Shown here piece after piece: positions 56,938 through 64,000 of a stretch of 64,000 nucleotides of DNA. The position numbers and the translations under genes were made by a program. The stretch's first letter is position 1. Each line of letters begins with the position of its first letter. The stretch is from contig JAJTTP010000004.1 of assembly GCA_023313575.1 (NCBI GenBank), positions 2,852,001 through 2,916,000 of the forward strand, in the 5' to 3' direction. The notes below the pieces were generated by a model. It ran no database searches and was not told the DNA's origin. It saw only the letters and a program-made list of their open reading frames with translations. Source of the stretch: Eutypella sp. D-1. Its lineage: Eukaryota; Ascomycota; Sordariomycetes; Xylariales; Diatrypaceae.

Positions 56938-57811
56938 CTATATAGAGCTAATGTACTCCTGAAACTTCGTGATAAGTTCGGGAGCGCCCAGTTCTGCATT
57001 CTCTCCCTCAGAAATTATTTGGAAAAGGTCGATACATGCTTGGACAAGCTGCTGGGGGAAGCTTCGCGCGACCTCTAAAGCAATCATCCGCAGTAGTGGT
57101 TCGTTGATATTCGATGACCTTTTACTTTTAGCTGTTAAGCATTGCCGTCATCACGGCCTAAGAAGGTACATACACTATTCGTTCTGCGATGTCTGAATAG
57201 GCGATAAGCAGGAATGGAGAGGATCCTGCAAGCTGGAGCCATCTCCGTGCGCTCCTCTTACGTTCTAAGAGTTTACGCCGTAGCGACGGAATGTTCTCCT
57301 TCTTCTCTTGAGCACTTGCGTATATATCTATCGCAATAGTTGCATCTCGGTATCCAGTCGCGCGGTGGATAAGCCCGTTTGATCGATCGGCAGAAACGAT
57401 TTTTTCCAAAGAGTTAAATACGCTCATTAGTTGCATATACGCGATTCTTTTCAGTAATTCGTTTTTTGGACTCAAAATGATGTTGTCTATCGTTCGGAAA
57501 GCATCGAGGATATGGGGGTCTGAACTTTTGATGTTTATAGGAACTGTGGTTTGTCGGATCAAACAAGTTCCATTGATTAAGGTCAACCTACCGATCTCAG
57601 TAAGGAAGTTAACAGTCCTATCACGAGCGAGTTTGGATGAAATTTCTTGAATTCGGGACATATCTCGTTCTGACAGTCGAGATTTTATGGCCTTGTCTAT
57701 ATTATTTGTGTCTTTTAGTTCGTCGGAGACGTCGTCATCCAAGGATAGCTGTGCGGACCTATCGACGAGATGTATCAGATCATTAGAAACCTGGCGTCCT
57801 GCTTGCAACAT
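56938..57811 (-). CDS. Unrecognised helical protein, 274 residues, two exons
   Basis: Exon 1 (57174-57811) starts MLQAGRQVSNDLIHLVD. A 49-bp GTATGT...AAAAG intron (57125-57173) joins in phase to exon 2 (56938-57124), which ends YISSI and a TAG. The total is a multiple of three. The exon 2 peptide (LLRMIALEVARSFPQQLVQA) is clearly protein-like. The protein is predicted mostly alpha-helical, charged and soluble. No family is recognised. The acceptor (CTAAAAG) is imperfect, so the junction could differ by a few codons. It is intact despite AT-rich surroundings. Confidence 0.6.
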
Positions 57812-57997
57812 TATCGACTCGTATTAAAAAAGGTAGAAGTTCTGCGACGATAAATTGCGTAATTTTCTAAGTATTATGACCAATTAATTTAAGTCGTTTA
57901 TGATTTGCATAATTTCAAGTAAAGAATTATTCTGCTTTATAACCTTTTTTCGGTACCTACGTTCTGCGCTGTGATCCAAGCGATTTTCGGAGCTCTT

Positions 57998-58137
57998 AGT
58001 TTCGTGGCTCCCTGCTCCAGCTTCCAGTTTCGTGGCTCCCGACTTCAGCTCCTAGTTTCGTGGCTCCCTGCTCCAGCTTCCAGTTTCGTGGCTCCCTGCT
58101 CCAGCTCCTAGTTTCGTGGCTCCTAGTAGGTAATGTC
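57998..58137. repeat. 28-bp minisatellite, five units
   Basis: Units begin AGTTTCGTGGCTCC at 57998, 58026, 58054, 58082 and 58110, exactly 28 bp apart; the fifth is partial. Units differ at a few positions (for example CTTCC versus CTCCT ends). Confidence 0.95.
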
Positions 58138-58603
58138 CAAGACAGGATCCCTAGCCCCGGGAACAGGCTACAGTACTTCCCAGGCGTTCCATCCTATTGA
58201 GACCATTTTATGACGTCCATTGGACGTGTACCAGATCCAGACTAGGTTTTCACTTCCAAGATCATGTGGCAGGCGCTGTGGGGAAACTGCAATACCGATT
58301 GAATGGATGAATGATGGTGTAGATAAGAGAAGTCTAAGCCATAAGAGCGCTGTTAAAAAGTGGCTTGTCTAGTGCTGGGGCTGGTGCGGGGCACAGATTA
58401 CATAACAACGGCGTTTTTACTTCTAAAACTGGAGAAGTTATGGCTCACATAACATTACGTTTAACCCTATATAATAATAGGCCATAAATTTACCCCCCCA
58501 AACACCGCTATATGCTATATGCTAAGCAGCTTATAAACTACTGGAACGAATTTAATATTACCATGTATTAATTAACGTCTATATCGTCCGGTACCATCCC
58601 GTC

Positions 58604-58618
58604 CGCGATTATATAAAG
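58604..58618. repeat. Target-site duplication, left copy (right copy 59568-59582)
   Basis: CGCGATTATATAAAG occurs exactly at both positions, bounding a 949-bp insertion. Confidence 0.9.
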
Positions 58619-59567
58619 TAGTAGTAGTAGTAGTATTGGTTAACGCCGCGAGGAGCCTCCTTTGGGGCATAGGGGCGTGCTAGGCTAGGATTTACTCAGT
58701 ACATACATCTGTATATATAGATACCCATCTAGCGAATGAAGATCTTGCTTAAAAGCGGTCTAGCTGTATCCTCCTTGCGGCCCAGTGAAGGTAGTACCCA
58801 GCAAAGAAAGCTCGTCACCCTAGAGCGACTGATGAGCACGTGCACTGAAGAAAGAGGCAAATCCTTTAAGGCGAACGGTAGAAGCAAAGTTGGAAAAAGC
58901 CCAACTGCAAGTGGCACGTCGTCCAAATAGACAGCAAGCCGATCCCACATGCACCACCTCCCCTTCAATCCCTCCATCCGTATCATCCATCGTCGTCCTT
59001 CTCCCACCTCTGTTCCTATCCATCCTTTGTATCCCCCGTGCCATAGGTTTAACGTCGGGTCCTCGGAGCTGCCGTAACGGCAACAGCAGCTGTCAAGGGT
59101 GTAAGATGATCATTGCCGTAGAGCTAGGGATACGACCATGACCGGAAACCCGTTGCAAAACGGCCTCTCACCAGGCCGGCAACGGAAATGGTCGAAGACT
59201 ACTAAGGCGCCGGGTCGTAGCGTGGTCGAATAGCGATCAGTCGTAGCGAGTCGGTCGGCGGTGGCTGGTCGGACGATGGGTCGCGCAAGGGTGTGGGTGC
59301 CGGGAAGAAGTGAAATCAACGTGCGAGAGCCCTGTAATGGCCTTCCCAGTGTTGTCTTGTCTTTCATTACCTCGTCGCACCGGGTGGAATTCGTCGTGTT
59401 CGTGCTGTTGAAGCATGGGATAGAGGGCGAATGGTCCAGGTGTCAGACCCAAGATGGGCGATGCCCGCCGGTCGCCGGTTGTATGGGGTTGCGCAGCCAT
59501 TCGGCGGGCCGGTCTTATCACGGCACTAACAGTGGAGTGCCAAGAATCAAATTTTCAAGGGAAGGTG
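58619..59567 (-). mobile_element. LINE-mobilised insertion, 949 bp
   Basis: The 3' end is at low coordinates, with a tail of about six TAG units. The next 110 bp or so match the LINE 3' end at 3263-3440, including GGGGCGTGCTAGGCTAGG. The remainder does not match that LINE and lacks reverse-transcriptase or RNase H motifs. Minus-strand frames there are short and unrecognised. A 15-bp target duplication flanks it. It is either a non-autonomous element borrowing the LINE 3' end or a truncated member of a related family. Confidence 0.85.
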
Positions 59568-59582
59568 CGCGATTATATAAAG

Positions 59583-60600
59583 ATAAAGGAGAATTCCGCA
59601 TTCCAGGTAAAGGCAAATAGTTCGGGACGCGTCGTATAAAAGCAGTCCATCAGATATATGTTTTAAACAACTACTTCTTGATTTAGGATTAGATTATTGC
59701 GCCTTGGGGCGCTTATTGTGATTTTAGGGAGAATTCAAGCGAGGTCACGAAACGCCCCAACATCCCCCCCCCCCCCCCCAAATTAACAGCCACTGTCAGC
59801 ACGAGGCAGACAGGGCCTCGAGATCAGCGCGGAGCTCACTGTCATCAACCTAAGTACCAAGATATACGGGCTTATTGAGGTCGCCCCTAAGCTTATCCCT
59901 TGGCCTAGCCTTTAAAAGGCGGCTGTAACGAACCTATCCCTTGCCGGACTGTTAAGGTAAGTGATACGTCAGAAACTCTTGATTTGCAGGTAGCAATAAG
60001 CAAGAAGGGGTTCGAGGTTTGTTCGTTAAAGAGATTTCAAAATCCTCTAATTATAAGAATAGTCTTAGATTGATAGCTGAGGAAAAAAACTAAATAAATG
60101 ACTAGATATGAAGGAAATCTATAGGTTTATGTATTTCAACATCTTTATCCAAGATCTTTTAGATCCGCTGGATCTATTAAGTTTTGTAGATCAACCTGAT
60201 CCGCCAGATCCACCTCAATGCTTAAGTTATCCGAGATTTATCGGTGCTTGGATCTCTTGTAAGCCCTATGTTCTCCTAAAGAACGTGTCCACATTGACGG
60301 ACCTCTTGGAGTTGTAACAGCAATTTATACAGCGCGAAGCCTACGAAAAGAACCTGTCACAGCCTCAACCACTCGGTTAGACATGGATGAAGGGCTTCTT
60401 CGCTCGAAATCTCGAAGTGAAGACGAAGGTAGGGCGTCGTTTGGACTTTAAGCGTGTAAATGTCGCTTGTCCGGAGAACGTCAACATATTTCGTAACCGC
60501 CCCCCTCCCTTGTATTCATCAGCCGTTTTGTTCTGAACTATATTCAACTCATAGGATAATGGTATACCAGAGAAATGTTCCCCAAAACGCTGCTCTTGTA
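59583..60600. other. Intergenic with a 16-C run
   Basis: A homopolymer of 16 C occupies 59764-59779. TGTAACGAACCTATC near 59931 is the inverse of 55590-55604. No gene is supported. Confidence 0.45.
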
Positions 60601-61623
60601 CTACCAGCTGATTCCCTGGATTTTCTCCATCACATTTGTCGGTCCTGGCACACAATCAAGCTTAAGCGCAAATGCAAGATCATTGGGGTGGATAATCTCA
60701 TCGTGCTCATTGATCGCTGGAACGTGTGATTCTGAATACACCATTCTTTTACAGTCGAAGTATGGCAACCGAAAGATGGACCGCGAGAATTTCTCGCGTC
60801 GAAATGAAGCACCAGGTGTTAATGGGTCGCATCTTTTGCACGCTATTTTCGAGTAATGGTACCCGTTTCTTTGACAATTTTCCTGCAGATCATACCACAG
60901 AGTCGGACACATCTCAATAAGCGGTAAATCTCCATACATGTCGTTGGTATATGCCCATACAAGGTCGATTCCGTTCTCATTCGGGACGTAGGTTTTCATC
61001 CATGACGTCCAATCGTTCCCAGGAAGCGGAAGGTCTCCTGCATATCCAGGAGGCGGGATAATGGTCGTCTTTGAAAAAGCCATGCCTGATTTGCGGGCTT
61101 CGCGGGCTTCGCGAGATGGTCCCCACACGACACCTCCATCCGTTGCCACGAGAAAATGATCATATCGCCGTACTTCCTCCCTTCTTCGCCTCTCGTCTCG
61201 CACTTCTCTCGAGACTCTGACAGCCAACCATAACCTGAGAGGAGATCTCCTCCTATGTGTAAGTGGGTACTGCAGCCTCGACCTCCAAGTTTCGAGGTCG
61301 CCGCCAATGAGCAACGCGGTATGGCCTTTTGAGATCATTTGGTGGATCCAATCGACATGCTCTGGAATATCTCGAAGTAAGGTTACGGATTTCTTAGTTA
61401 TGCCCTGCCACTCGGGATTTCGAAACAGCCCGATAACTGACAAAAGAATAGCGGCATCGGATCCTGATAGATATTGTAGTATTGTCCTAAGAACAGGGTA
61501 AAAGCATACGCATATATGTTCCAATCGACTGATTTCGGAACTAGTATGTTTTCCAAGGTTCATATTAAGGTTGGGTAGGACGCGGAACTGAAGATCCGCT
61601 GATAGTTCGGCGCTTGGAGCCAT
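60601..61623 (-). CDS. Unrecognised protein, 340 residues, single exon
   Basis: An ATG-initiated open frame begins MAPSAELSADLQFRVLPNLN. The first third is helical with hydrophobic ILLSVIGLF and the WQGITKKS/DWIHQMISKGH region. A basic segment follows (RDERRRREEVRR), then a C-terminal half rich in Trp/Tyr/Pro with two CxxC-like sites (ACKRCDP). No transmembrane helix or known domain is recognised. The intact frame, balanced composition and existence of a 207-bp duplicate at 45128-45334 support a real gene. A partial F-box-like start is conceivable but not demonstrable. Confidence 0.7.
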   Translation of the reverse strand: MAPSAELSADLQFRVLPNLNMNLGKHTSSEISRLEHICVCFYPVLRTILQYLSGSDAAILLSVIGLFRNPEWQGITKKSVTLLRDIPEHVDWIHQMISKGHTALLIGGDLETWRSRLQYPLTHRRRSPLRLWLAVRVSREVRDERRRREEVRRYDHFLVATDGGVVWGPSREAREARKSGMAFSKTTIIPPPGYAGDLPLPGNDWTSWMKTYVPNENGIDLVWAYTNDMYGDLPLIEMCPTLWYDLQENCQRNGYHYSKIACKRCDPLTPGASFRREKFSRSIFRLPYFDCKRMVYSESHVPAINEHDEIIHPNDLAFALKLDCVPGPTNVMEKIQGISW

Positions 61624-63304
61624 GGTGATCGGTAAGAAGTTGACAGGGAATGGATTATGTAGTCCGACTGAATGCTGTAAATTTAAGGCAGAGGCATAGG
61701 CATGTGTCGATATGTAAGCGGGGGATTCAAGTCAGAAATAGAATAAGAAGAGATGGGCAGAGGATATTTATAGAGAGCCATGCGGCTGATCGTATATAAT
61801 GTCACACGTTTAAAGTGTTATGACCTGAATGGGTCATGTGGCAGAACGGAGATAAAACGCTCCGTCTTCTGTAGCAAGGGTTATCCACACCACAAACAAC
61901 GCCACACGACCGGTCACGTGACATGGATCTGGATGGATCTGAGATCCAACAGTTGCACCACATTCCAGTGTCAGGAACAAAGGATACAAATAGTATATAG
62001 CTACGCTTATTACCTCTCTCCTAGATAGTCTTCAAGCTTACCAGCTTGCAATACAGCTTGGTTACCCAGAGCACCCTTCTCTTTGATATTACCAGACGTG
62101 ACCATTCATTGCTCAGAACCCCCAGCACTCCTGCTAGCATAGACCCCTCGATTGGACTAATAGCTAGAGAATAGACCCATCGTCACAGGGGTAGAGCGTC
62201 CAGGGGGGAGTTGTCTTTCACTTTAAACGCGTCTTTGTTTACCAGAAAGCTGTCTCCCTGAAGAAGATGAGTCATTACGCAGGTACCTACCGCATCGGCA
62301 TGAGTAGGGGATGTACTCTGATAGGTTCGTTTTCTGTAGTTTAGCCCTCCCATAGGTCTTTTCATTTTCGGGTTCACTCTATTCTGTATTTTATGCAGGA
62401 TCTGGCACAATTCCCTCTCCCTGCCTTTCTGTGTGTTTATGCTCTAGTATGTTCGTTCTCAGTAGTTTGGCCCTTCTGTACGTCCTTTATTTTCAACTTT
62501 CCTCTATGCCGTCCGTATCTACAAGGATTTCTGCGAAACTTCCTTCGTCGCCTTTTTATGCTCCTTGCTCCGTGCTCCGTGCTCCGTAGTCCTTTGCGTC
62601 TACTTTCTACGGTAAGTCCTGCAGCAAGCATGTGGCTCATGAGGCAAACCACGCTGTGGTTCGGGCGGATGGATCGTCCATGCCACAGCCTCTCGTCGGT
62701 CTATCCTTATACGTGGTATCATTTTGCTCGAAACCTCTCTTACGATTTCCACCGCTTGACTTTTGCGTTCTACGTTTTCAAGGCTCCGAGTTTCGCTTTT
62801 ACATTGTCTAGGTTGTGACGACGGCGTTTAAGTCTGATCAGCGTTCTTGTGCCCTGTTCAGCCAACAAGCCCAGCACCTCTGCCGCAAGATAGCACGAAT
62901 AGCCAAAAAGAGAACCAGGAACGTCTGAGGAAGAGAGTGCTCTTTATTCTTAAAAACTAATTCGTAACGAAGATTAGAATCACAAAATAAAGGGCTATGG
63001 CCATGTACGTGTCTATTTGTGCAATGTGAACACATGTCTCATATAACGTATTCACATTACTCACAGGTTTTGACCCATTTGCCCAACGTCTACCTACTTT
63101 TACCTATTATCGCCAGCGAATATTGTGCTCAAAAAGAAAAACCGGGTAATCTATATCTATATACGTATAATACAAATGCAAAAACCTCGTACGCCATGCT
63201 CATGTAGCTCCCTGGTTCCCACCAATTTGTCTCATACTTACCTACCTTTCTTATCTTCGCCAGCAGAAGTTGCACGGTCTGGCCGCCCAGTCAACCACCT
63301 CAGA
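61624..63304. other. Spacer before the Blm10-like gene
   Basis: No gene is supported. A frame at 62393-62818 (+) is hydrophobic but shows no motif. A CTCCGTG microrepeat occurs near 62562-62590. Confidence 0.4.
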
Positions 63305-64000
63305 TCATGCATAGGATGAACTCCCCATCATGTCTATAAGGTTCTGCAACAGGTTCTCCGACAAAAACTAGACCGGGGGTACCACGTCAGCATGTGAATA
63401 TTAATGGACTTAGACTTAAAGGATACGTAGAGGGGCAGACAAAGCACGGTGCTTACCTTTTCTTTGAGGGCATCCCAATTGGTACGTCGATCTGTCTGGA
63501 AGGTCTGGAGGAACTCCCGGGCGTCCTGGCCGACAATTGACGAGTCTCTCGACGCGGCCACCCGGCTGAGTGCCTCGGCGGCCTCTATCATCCACGTCTC
63601 GGGGTGCACGACGTGCGGGAAGGAAGTGAAGACGATGGCGAGCCAAAGGACCCCAATGTGGTACCTCCGGGTGTTATTCGCCTCCTTAACCCTGAGCGCG
63701 TCCCTGACTTCCTTCGTCTGGGGCGCGCCGCCGCCGCCATTCCTGGCCATTTTCGACTTGAACCCCTTTAGCTGCTCCTTGCTGGGGTTGATCAGCTTCT
63801 GGGCAAACTCCGAGGCCACGGCGAGACGGCTGCGGCTGAGCATATCCTTCAGTGTAACATATGCGTTACCGCGTATATCGAGGTGCGCGTCCAACGTCTG
63901 TGTCCACACGGCGAGCTGGATTGAAAGTTGCTGCTCACCTGCGTCGCTGCTCAGCAGCCGCCGCAGATAAAACATGCGCAGCATCCCCATGGCCGTGCGG
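63305..64000 (-). CDS. Proteasome activator Blm10/PA200-like protein, C-terminal end (partial)
   Basis: The gene enters from beyond 64000. An exon (63457-64000 and onward) and the last exon (63305-63367) join through an 89-bp GTAAGC...TCTAG intron (63368-63456) in phase 0. The C-terminal 90 residues fit the DUF3437-type end of Blm10/PA200: YHIGVLWLAIVFTSFP, then EFLQTFQTDRRTNWDALKEK and NLLQNLIDMMG. The chain ends SSSYA. Family members end in a hydrophobic-Tyr-X motif (often YYA) that inserts into the 20S core pocket; here the residue before Tyr is Ser, a weakened version. The HEAT-like body is outside the window, so completeness cannot be judged. Confidence 0.7.

Noticed and set aside
55590..59945. 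Inverted 15-bp pair (GATAGGTTCGTTACA and its complement) as ends of a 4.3-kb transposon
   Set aside because: The interval contains unrelated genes and an independent LINE-type insertion, no target duplication was found, and the pair may only be LTR-end motifs.
62393..62818. 141-codon plus-strand open frame
   Set aside because: Hydrophobic, low-complexity composition and no motif, splice logic or homologous fragment in the window; probably a chance frame.
1..64000. CRISPR arrays, bacterial operons, ribosome binding sites
   Set aside because: No regularly spaced identical repeats with unique spacers; gene structure with introns and fungal families shows a eukaryotic nuclear genome.

Overview
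The window reads as an accessory, repeat-rich stretch of a filamentous ascomycete nuclear genome. Evidence: short introns of about 47-126 bp with GTAAGT/GTATGT-type donors and TACTAAT/CTGAC-like branch points; fungus-specific families (FunK1 kinase, fungal APH-like kinase, fungal NB-ARC/TPR proteins, EST1/SMG7-type protein); LINE and LTR retrotransposon relics; and AT-rich tracts whose duplicated segments differ mainly by C-to-T and G-to-A changes, the signature of repeat-induced point mutation (RIP). The species cannot be named from the sequence alone.

Layout. 0-11 kb: a two-exon unknown gene, a 5'-truncated LINE insertion with a 14-bp target-site duplication, a C2H2 zinc-finger relic, a small Myb/SANT-like pseudogene with one nonsense codon, and long AT-rich gene-free DNA. 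11.2-18 kb: a large intronless SNF2-family translocase and, convergent to it, a two-exon FunK1 kinase. 18-27 kb: mostly gene-poor, with a 157-bp MITE. 27-35 kb: an APH-like kinase gene, a tiny zinc-ribbon ORF, a three-exon unknown gene, a short pseudogene copy of the SNF2 N-terminus, a broken chromodomain gene and several repeat units. 35-45 kb: two solo LTRs, a RIP-degraded copy of the NLR/TPR-type gene, another LINE relic, and short gene scraps. 45-51 kb: the intact copy of the NLR/TPR-type gene and a five-exon EST1/SMG7-like gene. 51-60 kb: dispersed and tandem repeats, an unknown two-exon gene, a broken NB-ARC gene, an unknown two-exon gene, a 28-bp minisatellite and a second LINE-type insertion with a 15-bp target-site duplication. 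60-64 kb: a 340-residue unknown gene and, entering from the right edge, the C-terminal end of a protein resembling proteasome activator Blm10/PA200.

There is no obvious operon-like or biosynthetic cluster. The repeated theme is gene-fragment duplication. Pieces of the SNF2 gene, the 340-residue gene, the NLR/TPR gene and several unnamed units recur within 64 kb. Long copies are heavily mutated, while one 207-bp copy is nearly identical, as expected if it escapes a RIP length threshold. The most interesting items are the two solo LTRs with two covarying hairpins each, the SNF2/FunK1 pair and its duplicated fragment, the GC-AG intron in the EST1-like gene, and a repeat unit with a conserved reading frame. 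All intron calls are by eye from splice motifs and phase agreement; none is supported by transcripts.
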